Positions 44,289 to 54,288 of a DNA stretch of 64,000 nt are shown piece after piece (position 1 is the first letter of the stretch; each line of letters starts with the position of its first letter). The stretch is from Candidatus Paraprochloron terpiosi LD05. GTDB taxonomy: Bacteria > Cyanobacteriota > Cyanobacteriia > Cyanobacteriales > Prochloraceae. Both the position numbers and the translations under genes were made by a program. The stretch covers positions 3,627,422 to 3,691,421 of the forward strand of contig CP073341.1 in the NCBI GenBank assembly GCA_018141785.1, written 5' to 3'. The notes under the pieces were generated by a model, which searched no databases, was not told the DNA's origin, and saw nothing but the letters and a program-made list of their open reading frames with translations.

Positions 44289-45791
44289 ATGGGTAACAAG
44301 AGAAGAAAACGAATCGTTGTCATCGGTGCGGGTATTGGGGGATTGACTGCTGGAGCATTATTGGCTCATCGCGGTTATGACCTGTTAGTGTTAGACCAAG
44401 CAATAGTACCGGGGGGATGTGCTTCTACTTTTAAGCGTCGCGGTTTTACCTTCGATGTGGGGGCTACCCAGGTGGCGGGTTTGGAACCAGGAGGCATTCA
44501 TCACCGTATTTTTGGGGAATTAGAGGTGGAAATCCCCAGTGCAACTCCTTGCGATCCCGCTTGTGCGGTATTTTTACCGAGGGAGTCCGTACCCATCAAT
44601 GTGTGGCGGGATCCTGTTAAATGGAAGGTTGAGAGGGAAAGGCAGTTTCCTGGGAGTGAGGGGTTTTGGCAGTTAATGGCTCATCTTTTTCGTGCTAGTT
44701 GGCAGTTTCAAGCCCGGGATCCGGTATTACCTCCTCGCAATTTATGGGATTTGTGGCAGTTAGGGGGAGCGGTGCGATGGGATACTTTGATAACTCTCCC
44801 TTTTACTTTCATGACTGTGGGAGATGCTTTACGATTATACGGTATTTACTTAGATAAGCGTTTAAAGCAATTTTTGGACTTGCAGTTAAAGTTGTATTCT
44901 CAAGTAAATGCAGATGAAACAGCACTATTATATGGAGCGACGGCGTTGGCTGTTTCCCAAGAACCCCAAGGTTTATTTCATCTGAATGGGAGTATGCAGG
45001 TGTTGAGCGAGCGCCTGGTGGAAGGGTTAGAAAAACATGGCGGCAAGCTCTTAATGGGTTATAGGGTGGTTGCTATAGAGACATCCTCGGGAGGAGTGAC
45101 GGGGGTGAGGGTGAGGGAGGAGAAGACAGGGAAGGTTTTCCGGGAAGAAGCTGATGAAGTGGTAGCCAATGTGACGGTGCAGAATTTGGTTCAGCTATTA
45201 GAACCGGGGATCCTGTCTATGGCTAGTTATAGCCGTCGGGTGAAGCAGTTACCCCAAGCTTCCGGTGCTTTTGTGGTCTATCTTGGGGTAGATAAGAGTG
45301 CTATTCCTGCTGGATGTCCACCTCATTTACAATTTCTCTATGATGAGGATGGACTTATTGAGTCTTTATTTGTGTCCGTGAGTAAACCGGGAGATGGGAG
45401 GGCGCCGTCTGGGAAGGGGACGATTATTGCCTCCTGCTTTACGGAGACAGGGATGTGGTGGACAGGGGGAGAAGGGGAATATGAGGGGTTGAAGGAGAAA
45501 TATACAAAGGAGGCGATGGCTCGTTTGGGGCAATATTTCCATCTCAACGAGGAAACCATTATTCATCTTGAAGCTGCTACTCCCCGCACTTTTGCCCGTT
45601 TCACAGCACGGGAAAGAGGTATGGTGGGAGGTATAGCACAAAGAGTGGGGACTTTTGGACCATTTGGTTTTGCTACTCGCACTCCTATTCCTAATCTTTG
45701 GTTAGTGGGAGACTCTACTCACCCCGGGGAAGGTACTGCTGGAGTTAGTTATTCTGCTTTGACAGCGGTTCGGCAAATTGAGGCTTCCTAG
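44289..45791 (+). CDS. crtD: C-3',4' carotenoid desaturase (CrtD-type)
   Basis: A 500-residue FAD-dependent amine-oxidase-fold enzyme. The Rossmann/FAD motif IVVIGAGIGGLTAGALLA is at the N-terminus, VPGGCASTFKRRGFTFDVGA follows, and the C-terminal FAD-binding segment is LWLVGDSTHPGEGTAGVSYS. The overall pattern (VAGLEPGGIHHRIF, CDPACAVFLP) matches cyanobacterial CrtD, which introduces the 3',4' double bond in myxoxanthophyll synthesis. I chose the ATG at 44289; an earlier frame extension overlaps the Uma2 relic. No other carotenoid gene is adjacent. Confidence 0.88.
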   Translation: MGNKRRKRIVVIGAGIGGLTAGALLAHRGYDLLVLDQAIVPGGCASTFKRRGFTFDVGATQVAGLEPGGIHHRIFGELEVEIPSATPCDPACAVFLPRESVPINVWRDPVKWKVERERQFPGSEGFWQLMAHLFRASWQFQARDPVLPPRNLWDLWQLGGAVRWDTLITLPFTFMTVGDALRLYGIYLDKRLKQFLDLQLKLYSQVNADETALLYGATALAVSQEPQGLFHLNGSMQVLSERLVEGLEKHGGKLLMGYRVVAIETSSGGVTGVRVREEKTGKVFREEADEVVANVTVQNLVQLLEPGILSMASYSRRVKQLPQASGAFVVYLGVDKSAIPAGCPPHLQFLYDEDGLIESLFVSVSKPGDGRAPSGKGTIIASCFTETGMWWTGGEGEYEGLKEKYTKEAMARLGQYFHLNEETIIHLEAATPRTFARFTARERGMVGGIAQRVGTFGPFGFATRTPIPNLWLVGDSTHPGEGTAGVSYSALTAVRQIEAS

Positions 45792-45830
45792 GGTATTCAG
45801 TTATTATCTAATAAACTATAGCAGCAATAA

Positions 45831-46409
45831 ATGAAAACGGATACAATTTTCTATGAACTCTTCCGAACCTTCCCAAGTCTCCTATTTGAACTAATAGGTA
45901 AGGAACCAGATTTAGCCTAAGCTTATCAGTTTACCTCCGTAGAGGTGAAAGAACTGGCGAAAACCATGGATGGCTTATTTTTACCCACAGATAAGACATC
46001 AGATATTGTTAAATTTGTAGTGGAGTCTGAGGATAAAGCGAGCAAGCAAATCAAGCCATTAATACAACGAACCCGGCAGGAGGTGAAAGATGAGTCTCTC
46101 AAAATCAATCTGATAGAATTAATTGAGAAGGTCATAGTTTATAAATTTGGCAACAAACAACGACAGGAGTTGAAAAAGATGTTGAAGTTAAGCGATTGGA
46201 AAGACACCAATTTATATCACTTTCTTATGGAAGAGGTTCATAAAGAGGTTGAGCAGGAGATTGAGGAAAAGGTTAAGCATGAGGTTGAAGAAAAAGTTAA
46301 GTTAGAATCAGTACCTCGGTTGTTCAAGTTGGGTTTGACTGTAGAACAGATTGCCCAAGCCCTAGATTTGAGCATTACAACTGTTCGCCAGGCAGCTGAT
46401 GGACAGTAA
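45831..46409 (+). pseudogene. DUF2887 (Rpn-type) protein, nonsense codon and internal deletion
   Basis: It starts MKTDTIFYELFRTFPSLLFE, the DUF2887 signature. A TAA follows at ELIGKEPDLA (about 45917) before AYQFTSVEVKELAKTMDGLF. The conserved nuclease middle is missing: LFLPT is joined almost directly to the C-terminal helical part (LIELIEKVIVYKFGNKQRQE) and ends in a coiled coil (HKEVEQEIEEKVKHEVEEKV). Proteins of this family are PD-(D/E)XK nucleases linked to recombination; this copy cannot be active. Confidence 0.85.
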
Positions 46410-46487
46410 ATAAATATTGTATATTATGTTAGAACGCGGCATTGCCGCGCGCCCTACCCAACCTATCCCAAACCCTAGACCTAGTCT

Positions 46488-47060
46488 ATGCCTATTTTAG
46501 ATATCGATCGCATTTATACCTTTAGCCAATTCAGCGAGTTTAATCAACCGCCGGAAGAAATTTTGGCAGAGCTAGGTTATGACCTTCAAATTGAGAGGTT
46601 AGACTTGCCCAGGGCAAAAGTCGTTGATTCCACTGTCCTGCAAAAATCTTTAGAACGACGTATTCAGCTGACTCCCTTAACGTCTGAGCAAGCGCGGCGA
46701 GAAGCACTTGTGGCTCCAGTTCTTTTTGAAGTTGTAGAACAGTTAGGTGTACGGCTTAATATTGAATACCCGCTCACGGGTCAGCACGGAAAAGGCAATT
46801 TAGATTACCTAATTCGGGGCAAAAGAACCCTGTTAGTGATTGAAGCAAAGCGAGATGATTTAACACGAGGGTTTACCCAACTTGCAGTAGAAATGATGGA
46901 ATTGGGGAACAGTTATGGCGCAGTCACCACAGGGAATATTTGGCAGTTTGCCCAACTGGAGGGACAAATAATCACTCAAGATTTGAATCTCTATCGGGTT
47001 CCCGCAGATTTATCAATCTTACTCTCAATGTTGTTGGGAGTGTTAGGAGGACGGGATTAA
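46488..47060 (+). CDS. PD-(D/E)XK nuclease-like protein of unknown role
   Basis: A 190-residue protein. The centre has GNLDYLIRGKRTLLVIEAKR, which fits the D-x(n)-E-x-K motif of PD-(D/E)XK nucleases, and a preceding VEQLGVRLNIEYPLTG. The N-terminal ~60 residues show no known domain. It lies 80 bp downstream of the DUF2887 relic and could be a type of restriction or DNA-repair protein, but no methyltransferase or partner is near. Confidence 0.65.
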   Translation: MPILDIDRIYTFSQFSEFNQPPEEILAELGYDLQIERLDLPRAKVVDSTVLQKSLERRIQLTPLTSEQARREALVAPVLFEVVEQLGVRLNIEYPLTGQHGKGNLDYLIRGKRTLLVIEAKRDDLTRGFTQLAVEMMELGNSYGAVTTGNIWQFAQLEGQIITQDLNLYRVPADLSILLSMLLGVLGGRD

Positions 47061-47141
47061 TCCTATGGAAAATCCCACCCTGCGCAGAGCGTTCAGCGGT
47101 TCATTTAAACTAATATAAAGCAAATATCAAAACAAACCATC

Positions 47142-47990
47142 ATGTTAAAAGATGCCCGAGATTACCAAATCCTGTTTCTCTCCCTGTTCCTCTTTCTCGG
47201 TATTGGAACGAGAGACTGGACACTGCGATGGGATTTAATGGTGAGTACCATTACGGTCTGTTTATTGACCCAGTGGTTTCTAGCTGCTGTGGTTAACTAT
47301 AGCAAAGCTCAACAAGAATGGAACTTTCAACCACTCAATCTTTTCAGTTCCACTATCCTTTCTGGATTGCGCAGTGCTATGATTACGGGACTATCCCTCT
47401 GCTTACTCTTGAGAGCTAACCACCAGAGTACCATGGCCGTGGCCGCATGTCTAGCCATAGCCAGCAAGTTCATCTTCCGTTACCAAGGCAAACATTTTTT
47501 CAATCCCGCTAATTTCGGCATTATCGCTGCTTTAATCTTAACCCAAGATGCCTGGGTTTCTCCAGGACAATGGGGTGCGGATTGGTGGTATTTGCTCCTG
47601 TTTACTTGCACAGGGGGAATGTTGCTGAAGCGGGTGGGACGAGGGGACACCTCCGCTGCTTTTCTGTTAACCTATGGGGGAATGATGGCTCTGCGTAACT
47701 CCTGGTTGGGTTGGACTTGGGACGTTTGGTATCATCAATTAATGAATGGGAGTCTATTGTTGTTCGCTTTCTTCATGCTCACGGATCCCCGTTCTATTCC
47801 CAATGCTCGTGTTGGTCGCTTAGTTTGGGCTATCAGTATTGCTGGTGTGGCTTTTGTGCTGCAAGAACAATTTTATCTCTCTACTGCCATCTTTTGGGCA
47901 TTATTTGCTCTTGCTCCTTTAACTGTGGTGTTAGATTATATTTGGTCAGCCCCTTGGTTTAGTTGGTCTTCCACCGCAAATGCACGATAA
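47142..47990 (+). CDS. RnfD/NqrB-like membrane protein
   Basis: A 282-residue protein with about nine hydrophobic segments. YQGKHFFNPANFGIIAALIL and LTDPRSIPNARVGRLVWA are the conserved segments of the RnfD/NqrB family. In true Rnf/Nqr complexes an FMN is linked at a Thr in SGATPLA; that motif is not visible here. There are no other rnf genes nearby. It overlaps the DUF2330 gene by a few bases, indicating a two-gene operon. Confidence 0.8.
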   Translation: MLKDARDYQILFLSLFLFLGIGTRDWTLRWDLMVSTITVCLLTQWFLAAVVNYSKAQQEWNFQPLNLFSSTILSGLRSAMITGLSLCLLLRANHQSTMAVAACLAIASKFIFRYQGKHFFNPANFGIIAALILTQDAWVSPGQWGADWWYLLLFTCTGGMLLKRVGRGDTSAAFLLTYGGMMALRNSWLGWTWDVWYHQLMNGSLLLFAFFMLTDPRSIPNARVGRLVWAISIAGVAFVLQEQFYLSTAIFWALFALAPLTVVLDYIWSAPWFSWSSTANAR

Positions 47991-48009
47991 GAGATATCAG
48001 GAGTTGATG

Positions 48010-49269
48010 ATGAGATTTTTACGAGTTTTGCTTTTGATAATGGTAGCCTGTTTGCTCCTACCAGGGAAGGCGATCGCCTTTTGCGGCTTTTATGTGGCTC
48101 AAGCAGATGCCGAATTATATAATCAAGCTTCCCAAGTAGCAATTGCCCGAGACGGTAATCGCACCATTCTTACTATGGCCAATGATTACCAAGGAGCACC
48201 GAAAGACTTTGCTTTAGTAGTACCAGTACCTGTTCTTATAAAAAAAGAGCAGGTTAATGTGGCGGACCCTAAAATTATAGCACGGTTGGATGGTTTTAGC
48301 GCCCCTCGATTGGTAGAATATTTTGACCCCAACCCTTGTGAAGCTCCTGTTTATTTTAGATCTGCATCTTTCCTAAATAGTGGAGTACCAGAAGCTGCTC
48401 CTCAAAGAACCGCCAATGATGCTAGTTTAGGAGTAACAGTAGAAGCGGAGTTTACAGTAGGAGAATACGACATTGTCATTCTCAGTGCTGAAGAATCAGA
48501 TGGACTGGAAACATGGTTATCACAAAACGACTACAAAATACCCAAAGGAGTGAGTCGTTTGTTAAAACCCTATATCCGTCAAGAGATGAAATTCTTCGTG
48601 GCTAAAGTCAATCTAGCCGAATTTGCCGATACGGGATTTAAAGCATTGCGTCCCCTGCAAATTGCCTACGAATCACCTAAATTCATGTTACCAATTCGTT
48701 TAGGTACTGTCAATAGTCAAGGGGAACAAGATTTAATCCTTTACCTGCTCTCCCCCAAAGGGCAAATAGAATTAACCAATTATCGCACTGTTCAAGTACC
48801 CTCCAATGTAGAAATACCGGAATTTGTTCAAGATGATTTCAAAGACGTCTACAAGGATATGTTTAGTCATTCCTATGAAAAAGAAGGGAAAAAAGTCGCT
48901 TTCTTAGAATATGCTTGGGATATGGGTTGGTGCGATCCTTGTGCTGCTGGAGTTTTAAATCGGGAAGAATTAGAAGAAGCGGGGGTATTTTGGTTAGATA
49001 ACAGCAGCAATAACAGCGTCTTTATCACTCGTTTGCACCTCCGTTACGGTGGAAACAACTTCCCGGAAGATTTGCGGTTCCAAGAAACAGCCAACCGTCA
49101 ATCTTTCCAGGGGCGTTATATTATTCGGCACCCCTTCCGAGGAGAAATGACTTGCGAAGAAGAAGCGACAGCATATCTTCGTAACCTGAGAAAGCGCACC
49201 ACTCAGGAAGTGAAAACCTTAGCCAATTTAACAGGTTGGAAATTCCAAGACATGGGAGGTAAAATTTAG
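48010..49269 (+). CDS. DUF2330 secreted or periplasmic protein
   Basis: A 419-residue protein. The signal peptide is obvious (MRFLRVLLLIMVACLLLPGK then AIAFCGFYVAQ), with probable cleavage near IAF-C. The DUF2330 core follows: ILTMANDYQGAPKDFALVVP and RLVEYFDPNPCEAP. I chose the second of two adjacent ATGs (48010) because AGGAG lies six bases before it. Function of the family is unknown. The coupling with the RnfD-like gene suggests a shared role at the membrane. Confidence 0.82.
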   Translation: MRFLRVLLLIMVACLLLPGKAIAFCGFYVAQADAELYNQASQVAIARDGNRTILTMANDYQGAPKDFALVVPVPVLIKKEQVNVADPKIIARLDGFSAPRLVEYFDPNPCEAPVYFRSASFLNSGVPEAAPQRTANDASLGVTVEAEFTVGEYDIVILSAEESDGLETWLSQNDYKIPKGVSRLLKPYIRQEMKFFVAKVNLAEFADTGFKALRPLQIAYESPKFMLPIRLGTVNSQGEQDLILYLLSPKGQIELTNYRTVQVPSNVEIPEFVQDDFKDVYKDMFSHSYEKEGKKVAFLEYAWDMGWCDPCAAGVLNREELEEAGVFWLDNSSNNSVFITRLHLRYGGNNFPEDLRFQETANRQSFQGRYIIRHPFRGEMTCEEEATAYLRNLRKRTTQEVKTLANLTGWKFQDMGGKI

Positions 49270-49290
49270 CCAAACTTAGAAAAGTTTCAC

Positions 49291-49312
49291 CCAGAGGCGC
49301 AGAGGCGCAGAG
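49291..49312. repeat. Short tandem repeat of the GAGGCGC type
   Basis: CAGAGGCGCAGAGGCGCAGAG, a typical cyanobacterial short tandem repeat. Related stretches occur at about 31250-31275, 61695-61722, 62700-62730 and 63808-63830. Confidence 0.75.
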
Positions 49313-49441
49313 TAGGGTTTAAAAGGGTAAGAAATCTAATCTTCTTTAAAAATTTAGATTTTCTTAATCTTTCTGTCCTTCCTTAAGGTAACCAAATCAT
49401 GATATAAAAGTAAAATGTTGATAACAATGTGATTTCAATCT

Positions 49442-50467
49442 ATGGTTACACAATTTTTGACCTTGCTTATGAGTTCTACGCTCCTGTTGTTTTCTTTCCC
49501 AAACCCTGCCCTAGCAGACGGGAACGGTGAAGTTACTTTCGCAGTCTACGGTGACATACCCTATAATGTGACAATGCCCGACGGGAGGACCGACGGACAG
49601 ATATTGGCCGAAGATATAGCACCTGAAATCCGACGTCGTGATGACTTACCTTTTGTGATCCATGTAGGGGATCTGGGTCGTCCTGATAATGCTTGTTCTG
49701 ATACCTGGTTAGAGAAGACTAAGGAGTTTTGGGATAAGGAACTGGTCAAACCAGTATTTTACACCCCTGGAGACAACGATTGGACTGATTGCGATCGCCC
49801 CAGCGTTCCCGAACCAACCAGCGAGGTGGAACGTCTGGAGGCAGTGCGACGGGTCTTCTTTAGTGAGGAAAAGAACCTCCCGGAAGAATGGCAATACAAA
49901 ACCCAGGATAAACTTCCAGAAAACGCCATGTGGTGGAATGAAGATGTGCTCTTCGTTACCCAGCACTTTGTTAGTACTGATAATGGGCGCACAGAAATAC
50001 TCCTGGACGACCCTGTAGATGTGATACCCTTAGTAGACCAACGAGATCGCCTAAATCATAAGTGGCTTCATCGTGCTTTTAAGAAGGCTAAAAAGAAGGA
50101 CGCCGCAGCAGTTGTAGTAGCGACTCAGTTGGATCCTTTTGGTCCTCAACAGGGTTCAGAGACTCCCATGGATCGGTGCATGGGTAACCTGGCTTATCAG
50201 GGATTTTGCGCTCATTTACAAAACCTTGCCGAAGATTTTGGTAAACCAGTATTATTAATCCATGGGGATACTAATGCTTATTGCTTCGATCAACCCTTCG
50301 ATAAGGAGCGAGCACCCTATTTGTGGCGTTTAAATGGACCCGGAGATTACCAAGTTATTGACGCTGATGTTATTTCCGTTCATGGAGATAATTTGGACTA
50401 TCCTTTCCAGGTTACTGGACTTCTCTCTGGTGAAGCACCACCCCAAGTGTGCGATTACAGTTATTAG
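49442..50467 (+). CDS. Secreted calcineurin-like metallophosphoesterase
   Basis: A 341-residue protein with a signal peptide (MVTQFLTLLMSSTLLLFSFP, with ALADG likely at the cleavage site). The metallophosphoesterase motifs are present: AVYGDIPYN, FVIHVGDLG, TPGDNDWTDC and LLIHGDTN. It should act outside the cytoplasmic membrane on a phosphoester. The substrate is unknown. It is not clearly in an operon with the DUF2330 gene (172 bp apart, with a repeat between). Confidence 0.82.
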   Translation: MVTQFLTLLMSSTLLLFSFPNPALADGNGEVTFAVYGDIPYNVTMPDGRTDGQILAEDIAPEIRRRDDLPFVIHVGDLGRPDNACSDTWLEKTKEFWDKELVKPVFYTPGDNDWTDCDRPSVPEPTSEVERLEAVRRVFFSEEKNLPEEWQYKTQDKLPENAMWWNEDVLFVTQHFVSTDNGRTEILLDDPVDVIPLVDQRDRLNHKWLHRAFKKAKKKDAAAVVVATQLDPFGPQQGSETPMDRCMGNLAYQGFCAHLQNLAEDFGKPVLLIHGDTNAYCFDQPFDKERAPYLWRLNGPGDYQVIDADVISVHGDNLDYPFQVTGLLSGEAPPQVCDYSY

Positions 50468-50568
50468 GTAGGTTGGGTAGAGCGCAAGGGAAACCCAACA
50501 TGTTAAGTAAGCGAAATTTAATATGGAGTTTGCGTTGTTGGGTTGAGGCACGAAACCCAACCTACGGG
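50466..50568. repeat. Palindromic element between phosphoesterase and dxs
   Basis: GTAGGTTGGGTAGAGCGC at the left and the complementary AAACCCAACCTAC at the right frame about 100 bp. A degraded relative with the same end (TCTACCTAACCTAC) lies near 55000-55100. Confidence 0.65.
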
Positions 50569-50653
50569 ATCGCGTTGGGACGGATCTGCTAACTGGTACG
50601 TGCTATAGTAAGGCATAATTAATAAGCGAGATAATCTTAGAAAAGACGGTCCT

Positions 50654-52578
50654 ATGCACCTAAGTGAAATTACTCATCCGAATCAGTTGCACGGTCTCGG
50701 ACTGCGTCAACTGGAAGATATAGCCCGTCAAATTCGCCAAAAGCATTTAGAAACAGTAGCCACCAGTGGTGGTCACCTGGGACCGGGTTTAGGGGTTGTG
50801 GAACTGACTATTGCCCTCTATCAAACCCTGGATCTGGATCGGGATAAAGTCACCTGGGACGTGGGACACCAAGCATATCCTCACAAAATGCTCACCGGGA
50901 GATACAACCGCTTCCAAACCCTACGGCAAAAAGGGGGGTTGCTGGTTATCTGAAACGGTGTGAGAACAAATTCGACCATTTCGGTGCCGGACATGCTTCC
51001 ACCAGTATTTCCTCCGCCCTGGGTATGGCTTTAGCCCGGGATGCTAAAGGGGAAGATTTCAAGGTGGTGGCTATTATTGGGGACGGGGCCCTCACCGGGG
51101 GTATGGCTTTGGAAGCCATTAACCACGCTGGACATTTACCTAACACCAATATCATAGTGGTGCTCAATGATAATGAAATGTCTATCTCCCCTAACGTAGG
51201 GGCTATCTCCCGGTACCTGAATAAAGTCCGCCTCAGCGATCCCGTTCAATTTCTCTCGGAAAACCTGGGAGAACAGTTTAAGAACTTACCCTTCTTGGGA
51301 GAACAACTCTCCCCAGACATGAAACGGGTCAAAGAAGGGATGAAGCGTCTTGCTGTTCCTAAGGTGGGAGCGGTTATTGAGGAATTGGGCTTTAAATATT
51401 TTGGTCCTGTGGATGGTCATAATTTGGCAGAATTAATTGACACTTTCCAACAAGCACACAAGGTAACCGGTCCTGTTTTCGTCCACGTGGCGACTGTGAA
51501 AGGGAAAGGTTACGACCTTGCGGAACAAGACCAAGTAAGTTATCATGCTCAAAGTCCCTTTGACCTCACAACTGGGAAAGCTCTCCCTTCTAACAAACCT
51601 AAACCTCCTAGTTACTCCAAAGTCTTTGGCCAAACCCTGACCAAACTGGCAGAAAACAATCGGAAAATCATCGCTATTACCGCTGCTATGGGTACGGGGA
51701 CAGGTTTAACTAAACTGCAAGCTAAATTACCGCAACAATATATTGATGTGGGGATTGCGGAACAACATGCGGTCACCCTGGCTGCTGGTTTGGCTTGTGA
51801 AGGTATGCGCCCCGTTACCACTATCTATTCTACCTTCTTGCAACGAGCTTACGACCAAATCATTCACGACGTCTGCATTCAAAAGCTCCCAGTCTTCTTC
51901 TGTTTGGATCGGGCGGGAATTGTGGGGGCTGACGGACCCACCCATCAAGGTATGTATGATATCGCCTATCTTCGCTGCATTCCCAATATGGTTATCATGG
52001 CACCTAAGGATGAAGCAGAACTGCAACGGATGGTGGTGACGGGGGTGAATTATACTGAAGGGGCGATCGCTATGCGTTATCCTCGGGGTAGTGGTTTAGG
52101 GGTTCCCCTTGCAGAAGAAGGTTGGGAACCTGTACCCATAGGTAAGGGGGAAATACTCCGCCACGGGGAGGATATCTTGCTCCTGGGTTATGGTACCATG
52201 GTGAATACAGCCTTGCAAGTAGGAGCAATTCTCCAGGAACATGGTATTGCAGCTACTGTGATTAATGCTCGTTTTGTCAAGCCTTTAGATACAGAATTAA
52301 TCTTACCCCTAGCCCAAAGTATTGGCAAGGTAGTTACTTTAGAAGAAGGTTGCTTAATGGGAGGTTTTGGTTCAGCAGTAGTGGAAGCATTGCAGGATAA
52401 TGATATCTTAGTGCCAGTGAAGCGTTTTGGGGTACCGGATAAGTTAGTAGACCATGCTAAACCAGAAGAGTCTAAAGCAGATTTGGGTTTAACTAGTCCC
52501 CAAATTGCCGAAAAATTATTGAAGACTTTCTTTCCTATTCAGGAACTTTCTCCTGTGAGTTATAACAGTAATCAGTGA
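50654..52578 (+). pseudogene. dxs: 1-deoxy-D-xylulose-5-phosphate synthase, one-base frameshift
   Basis: Full-length DXS sequence except for one missing base near 50935-50941, in a run of six G's. The first 96 residues include [15 protein letters not shown] and [16 protein letters not shown]; the frame then should read [20 protein letters not shown] but does not. The rest includes [14 protein letters not shown] (ThDP site), [15 protein letters not shown] and the C-terminal transketolase domain. DXS is the entry enzyme of the MEP isoprenoid pathway, needed in cyanobacteria. Either this is a second, dying copy or the base is a sequence error. Confidence 0.92.
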
Positions 52579-52630
52579 CCAGTAACCAGTTGTAGGGTGG
52601 ATTCACCCTACCCTATTATCTACTGTGAGT

Positions 52631-53047
52631 TCAGGAGAAAAGAAAATTATCGCTGTTATTCAATATTTCCACCCCAACTCTGAGGAATTTAGCTAGGTCG
52701 TTGCCTCCAAAACTAATAATAGTATCAGCCCCGTCGTCCGTGAAGGTTAAGTTTTGGAATGTGGCACCAATGACCCCAATACCAATGATATCTATACCTA
52801 CCTCAAAGTCAGTTACAGTATTCAGTTCTCCGGGTACTTCGCTGCTGGCAATCCAGAATTGGTTCTCCCCCAGACCCCCTGTGATAGTGCTGTCTGCCAT
52901 GAAGAAGCGATCGTCTCCGTCCCCACCAATTAGGCGATCCCCATTGCCGTTGAAGAAGTCATCGTCACCAGCACCGCCGTAAATGCGGTTGTCCCCGCCG
53001 CTGTTGGTGGCGTTTAGGGTATCGTCTCCCAACCCACCGAAACCCAT
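52631..53047 (-). CDS. RTX (hemolysin-type calcium-binding) repeat protein, probable C-terminal fragment
   Basis: A 138-residue protein rich in GGxGDD nonapeptides (GGLGDDTL, GGAGDDDFFN, GGDGDDRFF), which bind calcium in a beta-roll. A C-terminal region VTDFEVGIDIIGIGVIGATF resembles the secretion-signal end of type I-exported proteins. The open frame starts suddenly inside a repeat-like sequence, so the N-terminal part is likely missing. Its gene neighbours do not suggest a function. Confidence 0.7.
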   Translation of the reverse strand: MGFGGLGDDTLNATNSGGDNRIYGGAGDDDFFNGNGDRLIGGDGDDRFFMADSTITGGLGENQFWIASSEVPGELNTVTDFEVGIDIIGIGVIGATFQNLTFTDDGADTIISFGGNDLAKFLRVGVEILNNSDNFLFS

Positions 53048-53284
53048 TGTAACTTCTAAAGGGGTTCATCTGATTTTGGTGGAGGAGATGATTGAACCCA
53101 AGCGTTATAAAAGGAAATCCATAATATTTGTTTATGAAGTCAACCTTTTGGTCAATCATTTCGTTTTAGAGATTAACACTGAGAATTTTGAGGCCTAAGT
53201 GCCTCTCCCAATTTATTCCATAATGGTTGGTTCACAATACTCATGTATTGTACTAATCTATTTCTTAAAATTTGTTATAATAAT

Positions 53285-53352
53285 TGATGCGTCGCATTTC
53301 GTGACTCAGTAGTCGCATGTGATTCCTTTTAGAATCGTTGCAAATGACGCAT
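53285..53352. promoter_or_regulatory. Inverted repeat upstream of viperin gene
   Basis: GATGCGTC at 53285-53292 and its exact complement GACGCATC at 53345-53352, extended by ATTT/AAAT, enclose about 50 bases with a small inner hairpin (GACTCAGTAGTC). It ends 43 bp before the viperin ATG. It could be an operator, an attenuator or a repeat; no second copy was found. Confidence 0.45.
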
Positions 53353-53395
53353 CCTTTCCGATAGACTACCAATATCGAAGAAGTGAGGATTAGAC

Positions 53396-54288
53396 ATGTT
53401 AATAGTAACTAATCTCCCCAATTTTCCGCTAAAAGTTTCATCAGTCAACTTTCATCTCTGGGAACCCTGTAACATGCGATGTGGGTTCTGCTTCGCTACA
53501 TTTCAAGATGTAAAGCAAGAGATGAACCATCCAGGTACTTACCCCAAGAAAGTTGTCTCTTACTCATTGATCAGATTGCCGAATTCGGCTTTGAGAAGAT
53601 CAATTTTGCTGGTGGTGAACCAACGCTCTGCCCTTGGTTACCGGACCTGATTGCCAGGGCAAAAGAACATCGGATGGTTACCTCTATTGTCACGAACGGC
53701 TCAAGGATCACCGACCAATGGCTGGACGCTCTGAATGGAAACCTTGATTGGATAGGTTTGAGCATCGATACCGTTGACCCAGAAAAACTGAAACGTTTGG
53801 GGCGTGCCATCGCGGGCAAAATTCCTATCACCGAGGAAGGATACTTGAACATCATCGGTGAGATAAAGCAGCACGAGATTCGCTTAAAAATTAATACTGT
53901 GGTAAATTCCGTAAATTGGGAAGAGGACTTTACGCCTTTGATCCAATTGGCAAAGCCTGAACGATGGAAACTGTTTCAAGTCCTCCACGTCAAAGGTCAA
54001 AATGACGCATATATTGATGATTTCGCGATCACAACGAAACAATTTGAGACGTACGTCCAGCGCAATTGCATTGTTGAAAACGATGGAATCAGCGTGGTTC
54101 CAGAGAACAATGAGGCGATGACGGAAAGTTACGTTATGATTGATCCAACGGGACGCTTTTACGATAACGCACAAGGTTTTTACAAGTACAGTGATCCAAT
54201 TTTGCGCGTTGGTGTGGAGAAAGCTTTGGCGCAGGTATCGATTGACCCTGAACGGTTTCGCCAGAGAGGAGGAGAATATGACTGGTAA
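53396..54288 (+). pseudogene. Prokaryotic viperin (antiviral radical SAM enzyme), one frameshift
   Basis: A radical SAM protein of about 297 residues matching viperin (RSAD2) along its length. The cluster motif is CNMRCGFC in VNFHLWEPCNMRCGFCFATF; then FGFEKINFAGGEPTL, LKINTVVNSVNWEEDF, ERWKLFQVLHVKGQN and the C-terminal VPENNEAMTESYVMIDPTGR and FRQRGGEYDW, all viperin-specific. The frame changes once between about 53540 and 53560 (after HPGTYPKK). Viperins convert CTP or other NTPs to 3'-deoxy-3',4'-didehydro chain terminators that block phage transcription. It overlaps the following kinase gene by 11 bp. If the frameshift is real the system is dead. Confidence 0.9.

Noticed and set aside
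50654-52578. Programmed frameshifting in dxs
   Set aside because: There is no tradition of frameshifting in this gene, and the G run is a typical error or indel site.
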